DNA of 64,000 bases. It comes from JAEUMG01 sp046349315 (GTDB lineage: Bacteria; Pseudomonadota; Alphaproteobacteria; Rhizobiales; Aestuariivirgaceae). Numbering within the stretch: position 1 is the stretch's first letter; each line of letters begins with the position of its first letter. The notes under the pieces are model-generated. The model searched no databases. It saw only the letters and a list, made by a program, of their open reading frames with translations, and was not told the origin of the DNA. Below, one piece after another: positions 7,877 through 16,223 of the stretch. The stretch covers positions 1 through 64,000 of the forward strand of contig JAXMCQ010000017.1 of assembly GCA_046349315.1 (NCBI GenBank), written 5' to 3'. The translations under genes and the position numbers were made by a program.

Positions 7877-8156
7877 CGGCCGCCTTGCCGTTGACGGAAA
7901 AGCCGAGCTTCGATGCAAGGCCCGGATAGCGCCGCTTGAGCCAGTTGCCGACCCCGACCGTGGATTTCCGCCGGAACCGGCGGATGGGCGCGGAATCGAC
8001 CGACAGCACGACCAGGCCGGCCGGCACCATCCAGAAACCGACGACGGGAAGGAAGCCGACGAGCCCACCCGCGACCAACGTCCCGCCCAGGATTCGGCGA
8101 TGCAAACGGCGGCCCGGAAGCCTCACCCGGTGCCGCCCGAATTTGATGCTGGCCAC
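7866..8156 (-). CDS. Small membrane protein resembling the PGPGW family
   Basis: This 96-residue protein has a basic N-terminus (RHRVRLPGRRLHRR). One or two hydrophobic segments follow around residues 24-52, with LPVVGFWMVPAGLVVLSVD resembling the PGPGW motif region of small transmembrane proteins. The C-terminal half is basic (RRFRRKSTVGVGNWLKRR). Its 3' end overlaps the GTG start of the phosphatase by 11 bases, so the two are translationally coupled. The family assignment is by resemblance only. A role in anchoring or controlling the phosphatase is inference. Confidence 0.65.
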   Translation of the reverse strand: MASIKFGRHRVRLPGRRLHRRILGGTLVAGGLVGFLPVVGFWMVPAGLVVLSVDSAPIRRFRRKSTVGVGNWLKRRYPGLASKLGFSVNGKAAGAS

Positions 8157-8269
8157 TGCCTTTCCTCACATGCCTATCGAGGCCATATGGCGTTGCGAGC
8201 CGGAAGGTTCCAGAAGGCGGAAAAGGCTTTTAACGCGCGATGGCCTCTGCTATAGCGCCCACCGGCTGA

Positions 8270-8345
8270 TCCCCGATAGCTCAGTTGGTAGAGCATTCGA
8301 CTGTTAATCGAATGGTCGCTGGTTCGAGTCCAGCTCGGGGAGCCA
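8270..8345 (+). tRNA. tRNA-Asn (GTT)
   Basis: A complete cloverleaf is present. Acceptor bases 8270-8276 pair with 8335-8341, the D-arm carries AGCTCAGTTGGTAGAGC, the anticodon is GTT, the T-arm has GGTTCGAGTCC, the discriminator base is G and CCA is encoded (8343-8345). It decodes AAC/AAU. The 3' side is followed by about 190 bases without a gene and then by the HIRAN-domain gene, an arrangement often seen where elements have integrated, though I found no second copy of the tRNA end. Confidence 0.97.
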
Positions 8346-8537
8346 TTTCTCTTGAAATTTCAACAGCTTGCGATTTGGGCGCAACGGCGTTTGTTGGACC
8401 GAATAAGCTCCGGAAAGAGTCGAGTCTTGAGGTTCAAAGGGGAATTCTCGGTGAGTTGCCTGTAGGAAGGGCTAACCTGCTCTCTGCCGATGAGCTCAAA
8501 TGGCTGCTGCCATTTCAATCAGAGGCCTGAGCCTCCA

Positions 8538-9368
8538 TCAGCCGCTTTGTAGCGGGTTTCTTCCAAACGCCTGCTCGATGTATCCAGCCAACTCAAGCGC
8601 GGCCGCCTTTTCTGTCTTCGTGACCTTTCCGTCGATTGTAAGAATGATATCAATCATCTCCCACAGGCCATCGGGGTCAGCCTGCGGCCGCTCGGCCAAT
8701 CGAGCGATGGCCGCTTCAATCACTTCGCTGTTCGGATTCTGGGCCTTACACCAGCGGCGCATTTCGGCGATCTCCTGCCGATCGAGGGCTATTCGCAGGT
8801 CTTGCGCGCGGAGCTCCGCATATCGACCGAGTATGTCATGCTCAAAGCGGCCTAGTTTGTTGTCCGACTTTGCAGCATAGATCAGGACAATCAACTCATC
8901 GGAGATCGCCTCAATGAGTCGCCGCGACCTAGCACTGGACGCGGCGCTATCCTTTGGACCGACTAGAAAAAAGCAAATATCTATAAAGCCGCCGCGTCCT
9001 TCATAAAGGCTATAGAACTCAGCCGCGAGCGGCATCTCAGGAAACTTCTCGGCGACGTGGCCCGAAGTTTCTGCGTCGACATATCCCACATGCAGGCTTA
9101 GCGGAATCTTGCGGCCAAGAAACGTGCTTCTGCCATTCCCCCATCCTATGATTTTTACAGCATGAGGGTCGTGGATATTGGTGGGCTCTCGTTCAGCGAT
9201 GAGGCCGAAGGGTTCGCCTTTCGAGTGCGCAGCGAACGCGGCTTTTGCGAACTCGACCGCGTTAGGTTTCCGATAGTGCACACCGACAACGGACAGAAGT
9301 TCAGTCAGCCGAGACCACTCTCCGTCGGGCAGAGAACCGCCACTCTTCACTTTTCGAAAGTTTTCCAT
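8538..9368 (-). CDS. HIRAN-domain protein with TerB-like C-terminal region
   Basis: This 276-residue soluble protein has two parts. Residues about 22-125 match the HIRAN pattern (LLSVVGVHYRK, then LIAEREPTNIHDPHAVKII and HVGYVDAETSGHVAE). HIRAN domains bind single-stranded DNA ends or stalled forks and usually occur fused to helicases or nucleases. Residues about 145-270 are helical and acidic-basic, with a TerB-like stretch (MIDIILTIDGKVTKTEKAAALELAGYI). No helicase or nuclease motif is present. The gene lies next to tRNA-Asn with long flanks lacking partners, which may indicate transfer. Function unknown; DNA-damage or defence roles are guesses. Confidence 0.72.
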   Translation of the reverse strand: MENFRKVKSGGSLPDGEWSRLTELLSVVGVHYRKPNAVEFAKAAFAAHSKGEPFGLIAEREPTNIHDPHAVKIIGWGNGRSTFLGRKIPLSLHVGYVDAETSGHVAEKFPEMPLAAEFYSLYEGRGGFIDICFFLVGPKDSAASSARSRRLIEAISDELIVLIYAAKSDNKLGRFEHDILGRYAELRAQDLRIALDRQEIAEMRRWCKAQNPNSEVIEAAIARLAERPQADPDGLWEMIDIILTIDGKVTKTEKAAALELAGYIEQAFGRNPLQSG

Positions 9369-9433
9369 CGCTGTCTGTCGAAGCTAGCGGCACGCCAGTT
9401 AAGTTGTAAATGGCCACGCGCCTCTAACGATAA

Positions 9434-9456
9434 GGGCGCCGCGAGGCGCCCCTTTT
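9434..9456. terminator. Rho-independent terminator-like hairpin
   Basis: GGGCGCC (9434-9440) pairs with GGCGCCC (9445-9451) across a GCGA loop and is followed by TTTT on the plus strand. On the minus strand the same hairpin is followed by TTATCG, so it could also end transcription of the SDR gene that stops at 9496. Confidence 0.7.
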
Positions 9457-9495
9457 CAATTTTGCAAGAAAACGCAGCCACTTCCGCTTCTGCCC

Positions 9496-10230
9496 TCACA
9501 CTTGCGCGAGCCCTCCGTCGACGAAAACCTCGCCGCCGGTCATGAAGCTGCTGTCCGAGGAGGCGAGAAACGCAGCCACCGCCGCAGTCTCTGCCGTGTC
9601 GCCGGTGCGCCCGAGCGGCGCGGTGGCTCCAAAGGCCTCCAGCGCGTCCTCACCCACCGCAGCCAAAGACAGCTCCGTCTTGATCGGCCCCGGAGACAGC
9701 ACATTGATGCGGATCCCCGTGCCGCGCAGATCGAGTGCCCAGCTCCGCGCCAGGTTGCGGATGGCCGCCTTGGTGGCGCTGTAGACGCTGAGCTGCGCGG
9801 TCCCCATCGCGCCGGCACTTGAGCCCGTAAGAATGATCGACGATCCCGCCGACATCAGCGGCAGGGCTTTCTGCACCGTGAACAAGAGCCCCTTCACATT
9901 CACATCGAAGGTCTCGTCGTACTGTTCGGGGGTGATCTCGCCCAGTGGCGCCAAGGCCCCGGTCCCGGCATTTGCGAAGAGAATATCGAGCCCACCACGT
10001 TCGGCTTTGACCACCTGATACAGCCGGTCGAGATCGCCGAGATTGGCCACCGAGCCCTGCACCGCCCGAGCCGAGGGACCCAACTGCGTCAGCGCGGCGT
10101 CGAGCGCCTCCTGCCGGCGTCCGAAGATGTAGACGAACGCCCCCTCATCGACGAACCGCTTTGCGGCCCCCAGTCCGATGCCCGTTCCACCGCCGGTCAC
10201 CACTGCCGTCTTGCGCTTCAGTCTGCTCAT
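9496..10230 (-). CDS. SDR-family oxidoreductase
   Basis: This 244-residue classical short-chain dehydrogenase has the cofactor motif GGGTGIGLG (about residues 12-20), NAG (LFANAGTG) and the active-site set Ser / YSATK. The C-terminal block TGGEVFVDGGLAQV is typical. An Arg shortly after the second strand (FGRRQE) suggests NADP(H) preference. The substrate is unknown. ATG 10230 has GGAG eight bases upstream. It is transcribed away from an HxlR-type regulator 86 bases to the right, and such pairs are usually regulator and target. Confidence 0.9.
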   Translation of the reverse strand: MSRLKRKTAVVTGGGTGIGLGAAKRFVDEGAFVYIFGRRQEALDAALTQLGPSARAVQGSVANLGDLDRLYQVVKAERGGLDILFANAGTGALAPLGEITPEQYDETFDVNVKGLLFTVQKALPLMSAGSSIILTGSSAGAMGTAQLSVYSATKAAIRNLARSWALDLRGTGIRINVLSPGPIKTELSLAAVGEDALEAFGATAPLGRTGDTAETAAVAAFLASSDSSFMTGGEVFVDGGLAQV

Positions 10231-10275
10231 GTCCGTGCTCCTTCGTTTGAGGTTGCACAGAGCTGGCCATCTACC

Positions 10276-10309
10276 CACTTATTGACAAGTATGCACCATT
10301 TGGTAAGTG
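10276..10309. promoter_or_regulatory. Inverted repeat in the divergent SDR/HxlR promoter region
   Basis: CACTTA (10276-10281) is mirrored by TAAGTG (10304-10309). TTGACA (10282-10287) within it could be a -35 element for the rightward gene, though no good -10 is seen 17 bases on. It lies midway between the two start codons, so it is the best candidate binding site for the HxlR regulator. Confidence 0.45.
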
Positions 10310-10316
10310 CTCAGAA

Positions 10317-10736
10317 ATGTCGCTAGACCGTCCAGACCCGAGTCCTCCACCGCCGACCCAGACCTGCACTCCGACTTTGCCCGGCTTCACGTGCGGGCTT
10401 GACGCGACACTGCGGGTCATCGCCGGCAAGTGGAAACCGCTCATCCTGTACTTTCTCGCCCAGGGGGGCCCGACCCGCTATGGCGTGCTGCGGCGCGCCG
10501 TGCGCGATGTCAGCGACAAGATGCTGATCCAGCAGCTGAAGGAATTGGAAGCCGACGGCCTCGTGAAGCGGACCGACTACAAGGAGGTCCCTCCCCGCGT
10601 TGATTACGACCTCACAGCATTGGGCCGAAGCCTGGCAGAGGCGCTCGTGCCGCTATGCTCATGGGGCACGGAAAACCTCGCCGAAGTCAGCCGCGTCTTT
10701 GCCCAGCGAGCGCGCTCGAACAGCGCAAGACGGTGA
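10317..10736 (+). CDS. HxlR-family transcriptional regulator
   Basis: This 139-residue winged-helix protein has the full HxlR pattern: VIAGKWKPLILYFLAQGGPTR (about residues 36-56), then DVSDKMLIQQLKELEADGLVKR (recognition helix and wing) and VPPRVDYDLTALGRSL. HxlR regulators commonly sense quinones, aldehydes or redox state and control a divergent oxidoreductase. Here that is the SDR gene on the opposite strand. A Cys near the N-terminus (FTCGLDATL) sits where redox-sensing members carry theirs. The N-terminus is proline-rich. A short inverted repeat lies in the shared promoter region. Confidence 0.92.
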   Translation: MSLDRPDPSPPPPTQTCTPTLPGFTCGLDATLRVIAGKWKPLILYFLAQGGPTRYGVLRRAVRDVSDKMLIQQLKELEADGLVKRTDYKEVPPRVDYDLTALGRSLAEALVPLCSWGTENLAEVSRVFAQRARSNSARR

Positions 10737-10874
10737 TCGTCAGCAGACAACTCAACCTAGCCCGGCCCTAAACGGGCCAGTTGTTTCCATTTTCAGGCCA
10801 CGAACCTCTGCAAAATGTAACTTGTTATCCTTCTGATATCCCCTCTAAATTGCGTGTTTGGGGGCTTAGCGATC

Positions 10875-13826
10875 ATGACACCGCGGGACGGCATGCGGAT
10901 CCTCGTCGTTTGGGCGTTTTTTCTCTTTGCATTGGCGTCGGCTTCGGGCGTTGAGGCCGCGAAACCCGGCTCAGGCAAGCAGCTTGATGCCCCCGGCACC
11001 GGTACGTCTGAAACGACCGAACCGGGCGGACTCACACCCCCTGGCGCGGGCGGCGAACCTGAACTTCTGATCGAACCCGGCACGCATACGGCGCCGGTCC
11101 GTCACGTCATCCTCAGTCCTGATCAGAAGACGATGATCACGGCCTCCTTCGACAAGACGATCCGCCTGTGGAGCGTCCCGGACGGCAAATTGCTCAAGAT
11201 CCTGCGGGTGCCGATCGGCGAGGGTTTCGAAGGCTCCCTCTTCGGCCTGGCGATAAGCCCGGACGGCAAAACGCTGGCGGTCGGCGGCTGGATGAAGCAG
11301 CAATACATCTACACGATGGATATCGTGTCGGGAAAAATCCTGCGCGCCTACGGGCCCAATGACGAGACACTCCTCAACGTCTCGTTCTCGCCGGACGGAA
11401 AATCGCTCGCCGCGGTGTTCAATCTCAAGGTCGGCATGCGCATCTGGGACGTGGCGACAGGCCAATTGAAATTCGAGGACAAGGACTACGGCGGCGAGAC
11501 GCGTGGCCTTGCCTTCCGCTCCGACGGCTATTTTGCCACCGCCTCGCATGACGGCTTGATCCGCTTTTACAATCCGGATGGAAGCTTCCTCGCCAAGGTT
11601 CCGCTCAAGAGCGGCCAGCAGGGCTCCAACATCGCTTTTTCGCCGGATGGCAACAAACTGGCGATCACCTATAATGACGGCCCGCTGATCGACATCCTCA
11701 ATGTCAGCGACTTCTCCTGGCTTCCCGCGCCAGACATTTCCGGCTTCGACAATGGCGATGTTGGTGCTGTCGCCTGGTCGCAGGATGGCCAATATATTTA
11801 TGCCGGCGGCCGGTTGCGCGATGCCAAGGGCTGGTACCAGCTCGTGCGCTGGGGCGGCCAGGGTAATGGCGAACGCAGCACGGTTCATCTCTCCGCCAAT
11901 ACCATCTTCGACATCGAGCCTTACGGGCCGGACGGCGTCGTCTTCGCCAATGGCCAGCCGGCGCTCAACATCTATGCGGGCGGCCAGATCATCATGGGCA
12001 TCTATCCGGCAACCGCCGGAATGGGATTGATGGAGAAGGGCTCGATCACCGCCAGCGAGGACGGAACCCAGGTCCGCTTCGCCTTCGACTATGGCGCGAC
12101 CCAGCAATATGTGTTCGATCTCAAGACGCTCGAACTCAAGGATGTGAAGGGCATCGCCGACACGCTGAAGGGCGCCGACACGACAAGCCTGCCGATTACC
12201 AAGTGGAACACTTTCGCGACACCTGAGCTTAACGGGAAGCCACTCGATTTCGAGATCGCCGAGGTGAGCCACTCCGTCTCGGTTGCCGATGACAAGTCGA
12301 AATTCGTCATCGGCAGTTCCTGGTACATCCGCGAATATGACAAGGACGGCCGCTTCCTGTGGCGAAGTCCGATTGCCGGCTCGGCCTGGGGCGTCACCTA
12401 CGCCCAGAATGGCAATCTCATCATCGCTGCGGTCGGTGACGGCACAATCCGATGGTTCCGCGCGAGCGACGGCAAGCCCCTGCTCTCACTCTTCGTCCAG
12501 ACCATGGACAATCGCTGGATCCTCTGGACCCCGCGCGGTTACTATGCGGCTTCGGCCGGCGGCGAGAACCTCATCGGATGGAATGTCAATCGCGGCGAGA
12601 CTGTCGCGCCCGACTATTTCCCCGCTTCGAGCTTCCGCCATGCTTTTTACCGGCCCGACGTCGTTCAGAAAGTTGTCGCCGCGCTCGACGAAGAAACGGC
12701 CATCCAGACAGCCAACGTCGATTCCGGGCGCAAGAATGAAAGCGTCCGCGAAGGCGTTCGCGACATCCTGCCGCCGGTCGTCGAACTCGTGATGGATAGC
12801 GACGAGATCAACACCGCGACATCGCCGGTCGAGGTCAAGTACAAGGTACGTTCGCCCAATGGCGAGCCGATCGAGTCGGTTGAAGTATTGATCGACGGCC
12901 GTCCGCTCGAAGCTCGCGGCGCCATGCCGATACCGGATCCCGAAGAGACTGAAGACATCTCCATCCCCATTCCGCAGAAAAGCGTCGAGATCGGCATTAT
13001 CGCACGCACCAAGTCGGGCGCCAGCGAAGCCAAGATCGTGAAAGTGAATTGGGACGGCAGTGCAGCCGAACTCTTGAAGCCGAAACTCTATGCAGTGGTG
13101 GTCGGCGTCAGCAATTACGATGTAGATTCGCTCAAGCTCAGATACGCGGCCCAGGATGCAACCGATTTTGCCGCCGGCATCAAGCGCCAGGAAGGCGGCA
13201 TTTATGGGAAGGTCGAAGTCAGGCTCCTGACCGACAAGGGCGCCACCCGTGACAGCATCGTCGAAGCCTTGGAATGGCTCGAGGGCGAGGTTACGAGTCG
13301 CGACGTCGGCATGGTCTTCATGGCGGGCCATGGCGTGACCGACAACCGCCAGCGCTTCTACTACCTTCCATCCGACGCCGACATGGACAAGCTGCGCTCG
13401 ACCGCAGTATCGCGCGACGAAATGCTGAACACCATGAGCAATCTCGCCGGCAAGGCCTTGATGTTCATCGATGCCTGCCACTCGGCGGCAAGCCTCGAAG
13501 GTGAGCAGACCCGCGGCAGTACCACCGACATCACCGCCGTCGTCAATGAGTTGTCGAGCGTCGAGAACGGCGTCGTAATGTTTGCCTCCTCGACCGGCAG
13601 CCAGGTCTCCATCGAGCGCGATGATTGGAAGAATGGCGCCTTCACCGAAGCCTTGCTCGAGGGCTTGTCAGGTTCGGCCGACTACATCAAGGACGGCAAA
13701 CTGACGATCGCCGAACTCGATCTATGGCTCTCCGAGCGCGTCAAGCAACTGACCGACAAGCGTCAGGCGCCGGTGGCGCGCAAGCCCGACACGGTTCCCG
13801 ATTTTCCCATAGCGATGGTGCGCTAG
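10875..13826 (+). CDS. Exported caspase-family (C14) protein with WD40-like propeller
   Basis: This protein of about 983 residues has, in order, a signal peptide (MRILVVWAFFLFALASASGVEA, about residues 7-28), a linker, and a series of WD40/beta-propeller repeats to about residue 580 (LSPDQKTMITASFDKTIRLWSV, FSPDGKSLAAVF, FSPDGNKLAITY). An Ig-like spacer follows, and then a C-terminal caspase p20-like domain (about 735-975). The catalytic pair is visible: His819 in MAGHG and Cys868 in IDACHS. It would be a Lys/Arg- or Asp-specific cysteine peptidase of the metacaspase type, exported to the periplasm or cell surface; the propeller would select partners. The start may also be GTG 10854 or ATG 10893. 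It is followed two bases later by another caspase gene. Confidence 0.88.
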   Translation: MTPRDGMRILVVWAFFLFALASASGVEAAKPGSGKQLDAPGTGTSETTEPGGLTPPGAGGEPELLIEPGTHTAPVRHVILSPDQKTMITASFDKTIRLWSVPDGKLLKILRVPIGEGFEGSLFGLAISPDGKTLAVGGWMKQQYIYTMDIVSGKILRAYGPNDETLLNVSFSPDGKSLAAVFNLKVGMRIWDVATGQLKFEDKDYGGETRGLAFRSDGYFATASHDGLIRFYNPDGSFLAKVPLKSGQQGSNIAFSPDGNKLAITYNDGPLIDILNVSDFSWLPAPDISGFDNGDVGAVAWSQDGQYIYAGGRLRDAKGWYQLVRWGGQGNGERSTVHLSANTIFDIEPYGPDGVVFANGQPALNIYAGGQIIMGIYPATAGMGLMEKGSITASEDGTQVRFAFDYGATQQYVFDLKTLELKDVKGIADTLKGADTTSLPITKWNTFATPELNGKPLDFEIAEVSHSVSVADDKSKFVIGSSWYIREYDKDGRFLWRSPIAGSAWGVTYAQNGNLIIAAVGDGTIRWFRASDGKPLLSLFVQTMDNRWILWTPRGYYAASAGGENLIGWNVNRGETVAPDYFPASSFRHAFYRPDVVQKVVAALDEETAIQTANVDSGRKNESVREGVRDILPPVVELVMDSDEINTATSPVEVKYKVRSPNGEPIESVEVLIDGRPLEARGAMPIPDPEETEDISIPIPQKSVEIGIIARTKSGASEAKIVKVNWDGSAAELLKPKLYAVVVGVSNYDVDSLKLRYAAQDATDFAAGIKRQEGGIYGKVEVRLLTDKGATRDSIVEALEWLEGEVTSRDVGMVFMAGHGVTDNRQRFYYLPSDADMDKLRSTAVSRDEMLNTMSNLAGKALMFIDACHSAASLEGEQTRGSTTDITAVVNELSSVENGVVMFASSTGSQVSIERDDWKNGAFTEALLEGLSGSADYIKDGKLTIAELDLWLSERVKQLTDKRQAPVARKPDTVPDFPIAMVR

Positions 13827-13828
13827 GC

Positions 13829-16054
13829 ATGAAGATGTTGCGATTGAAATGGTCTGCTCTCGCGGCAGCGGCGGTGCTTGGATGTCTTACATCGACCGTT
13901 GAAGCAAAGACGATCGCGCTCCTCGTGGGTGTTGCCGATTACGATGAAGCGAACGGCATTCGCGATCTGCAGGGCCCCCGCAACGACGTCACCATCATGT
14001 GGCGCCTGCTCAAATCGCGCGGTGCCGATCCTGCCGACATCGCCGTCCTGACCGATCATCTTCCCGCGCAGCCGGGATTCCCAACCGCCAAGGGCCTGCC
14101 GAAATACAAAACCATCGTCGGCGAGCTTGACCATCTGGTGGACTCTGCGAAGCCCGGCGACACGGTGATCTTCTATTATTCCGGCCACGGCATCACGCAA
14201 CCCGATCTCGATCCCGCAAGCGAGGAGGAACCGGAAACAGACGGCCAGGATCAGGTTCTGCTCCCGGCTGACGTCGGCCCCTACAACCCGGTTGAGGATG
14301 GCATCAAGAACGGCCTCGTCGATGACGAACTCGGCAAGAAGCTTTCCGCAATCCAAGCCAAGGGCGCCTTCGTGTGGGCGATCATCGATGCCTGCCACTC
14401 GGGCACCGTCACGCGCGGCAGTGATGTAACCCGCACTGTCGATCCTTCGGTGCTGAAGATCCCCCAGATCACGACGCGCTCGGCGACCCGCGGCGGCACG
14501 CGCTCCGGCGCGCTCACCTTCAAGGGCGACGGCAAGCTCGTCGGCTTCTATGCGGTCGACTCCTTCGACCAGGCAATCGAGCGTCCCTTCACGGGTTATG
14601 ACCTGCCGATGACCGGCGAAGGGGACACGCAGCGCATGGGCGTCTTCACCTATCACCTGGACAAGGCGATGAAGCGCGGCACCGCCCAGACCTATCGCGA
14701 TCTTGCCCAGGAGGTTGTCGCCGACATCACCGGCGATCGCTCCGGCGGTCGCGTCCCGCCGCCGGTTTTCGATGGCTCGCTCGATCTCCCGATCCTTGGC
14801 GGAAGTCCCGGCGAAGGGCCGCCGCGCATGGTCGGCGTTCTGAAGAACGGCACGCTGAGCATCCCGGCCGGCACGCTGCATGGATACGACCCGGGCGCCA
14901 AGCTCGCGCTCTATGCCAAGGCTGGCGACAAGGATCCGATCGGGCATGCCATCATCGCGAGCGCGACCGCCGCGACGAGCACGGCGACGAAGATCAAATG
15001 GGAAATCGGCGCCGAGCCGGAAGAAGGTGCTTTCCCGGTTGCCGTCGACAAGCCCGCCGTGACCTTCCGATTTGCCGTGGCGCCGCCGCCGGAGGGCGAA
15101 CTCGGCGCCGATGCGACCATGGTCAAGGACGCGATCGAGCAAAGTCTTGGCGCCGACGCTGCCAATATTGGCGTGGAGCTGGCGCCAGCCGGCGATCCAC
15201 AGGCCGACTTGCAATTACGTGTCGCCAAGGACCGCCTGTGGATCGTGCGGCCCGAGCGTCCGTGGGTGACCGAGGCCGGCAGCTTCGATGAAACGCCAAG
15301 CCTGGCGATCGGTAGCGACGAGAAAAAGCTGGCCGAGGAGTTGAAGGAATCCGTTTGGCTTCTGGCCCGCGCCGCCAAGCTCGTGCGCGTCACCGGTGCC
15401 GCCAGCGAAGGCACCGTTGAGGAAGGCGACAGCGTCGCGATTTCCGCTAATGTCTATCGCAATGGCGCCAAAGGCGCCGACGCCAAGACGACCTGCACGC
15501 CGAAAGGCGATACCAGCCTGCCGAAGGCCGCGCTTTCGCCACTGCTCCCCTATGCCGCCGGCAATTGCGATTATGTTGAGATCAATGTCAGCAATCCGAC
15601 CGACTACACCTATTATGTCGGCGGCTTCTATGTTGACGCATTGGGCGGCGTGTCGCCCTTGATCCCGAAGGATGCCGACCGCGGCTGCGTGCGCAAACTC
15701 CCGGCCGGCAGCGGCGGCAGCGTGACTTACAAGTTCAAGATCAACACCTGGGATGCCGCGAAGGACCGCCCCGCTGCCACCGGTGTCGAGAATGCTGTCG
15801 TATTGGCGATTCCCGAAGACGATACCAAGATCGCCCCGCGCCTCTGTTCGTTGGTTCAGCCGACGCTCGATCGCACGCAAGCGACGCGCAGTGCCGATGA
15901 AGCGTCGAGCTCGCGTGGATCAGGTTCCTCCCTCAAGCAACTGCTCGAAGGCGTGACCGGCTCGTCGACCCGCGCAGCAACGGTTGCGACCAGCGATGAA
16001 GATAGTGGCCCGCAGATGGGAGGCGGCCTCTTCGTCTTCGATGTGCGGCCATAG
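13829..16054 (+). CDS. Second exported caspase-family protein
   Basis: This 741-residue protein has a signal peptide ending near VEA-KTI and an N-terminal caspase domain (about residues 22-330) with His120 in YSGHG and Cys189 in IDACHSG. Long beta-rich regions follow. Residues about 560-680 (AGNCDYVEINVSNPTDYTYY...) resemble the DUF4384-type domain often found after secreted caspases. The tail is low-complexity Ser/Thr (SSSRGSGSS). ATG 13829 follows the stop of the WD40-caspase by two bases, so they form an operon. The open frame starts at 13625 but the extra part overlaps the upstream gene. The substrate and any inhibitor are unknown. Confidence 0.88.
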   Translation: MKMLRLKWSALAAAAVLGCLTSTVEAKTIALLVGVADYDEANGIRDLQGPRNDVTIMWRLLKSRGADPADIAVLTDHLPAQPGFPTAKGLPKYKTIVGELDHLVDSAKPGDTVIFYYSGHGITQPDLDPASEEEPETDGQDQVLLPADVGPYNPVEDGIKNGLVDDELGKKLSAIQAKGAFVWAIIDACHSGTVTRGSDVTRTVDPSVLKIPQITTRSATRGGTRSGALTFKGDGKLVGFYAVDSFDQAIERPFTGYDLPMTGEGDTQRMGVFTYHLDKAMKRGTAQTYRDLAQEVVADITGDRSGGRVPPPVFDGSLDLPILGGSPGEGPPRMVGVLKNGTLSIPAGTLHGYDPGAKLALYAKAGDKDPIGHAIIASATAATSTATKIKWEIGAEPEEGAFPVAVDKPAVTFRFAVAPPPEGELGADATMVKDAIEQSLGADAANIGVELAPAGDPQADLQLRVAKDRLWIVRPERPWVTEAGSFDETPSLAIGSDEKKLAEELKESVWLLARAAKLVRVTGAASEGTVEEGDSVAISANVYRNGAKGADAKTTCTPKGDTSLPKAALSPLLPYAAGNCDYVEINVSNPTDYTYYVGGFYVDALGGVSPLIPKDADRGCVRKLPAGSGGSVTYKFKINTWDAAKDRPAATGVENAVVLAIPEDDTKIAPRLCSLVQPTLDRTQATRSADEASSSRGSGSSLKQLLEGVTGSSTRAATVATSDEDSGPQMGGGLFVFDVRP

Positions 16055-16060
16055 CTCTAT

Positions 16061-16214
16061 CTGCCTCCCTCATCCGCCAAAGGCGGGGAGGGAGACGCGC
16101 AGCGCCGGGTGGGGTGTCTCAGCAAAATCAATGCGCGCCGGAATCGGTTGAACCAACCCCACCCGTCACGCTGACGCGTGACACCCTCCCCTCGCCAACG
16201 CGATGGGAGGGAGT
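16061..16214. repeat. Palindromic intergenic repeat (REP/RIME-like)
   Basis: Between two convergent genes lies a stretch of nested inverted repeats: CTCCCTC near 16065 against GAGGGAG at 16209-16214, and GGGTGGGG near 16107 against CCCCACCC near 16157. It resembles the palindromic mosaic elements common between Rhizobiales genes and could act as a bidirectional terminator. Confidence 0.6.
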
Positions 16215-16223
16215 TGAAAAAGT

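Noticed and set aside
8285..8530. An 81-codon rightward frame beginning inside tRNA-Asn
   Set aside because: It uses the tRNA sequence as its first codons, has no ribosome-binding site and resembles no protein.
8270..9460. Integrated element bounded by a second tRNA-Asn end
   Set aside because: No second copy of the tRNA 3' sequence was seen to the right, and there is no integrase gene.
13625..13828. Longer start for the second caspase protein
   Set aside because: The added residues are Arg-rich and overlap the upstream caspase gene. The signal peptide begins exactly at ATG 13829.
10971..15214. Long leftward open frames (330-460 codons) opposite the two caspase genes
   Set aside because: They are mirror images of high-GC third-position bias in the real genes. 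Their products have the Arg/His/Asp-rich look of shadow frames and lack signal peptides or motifs.
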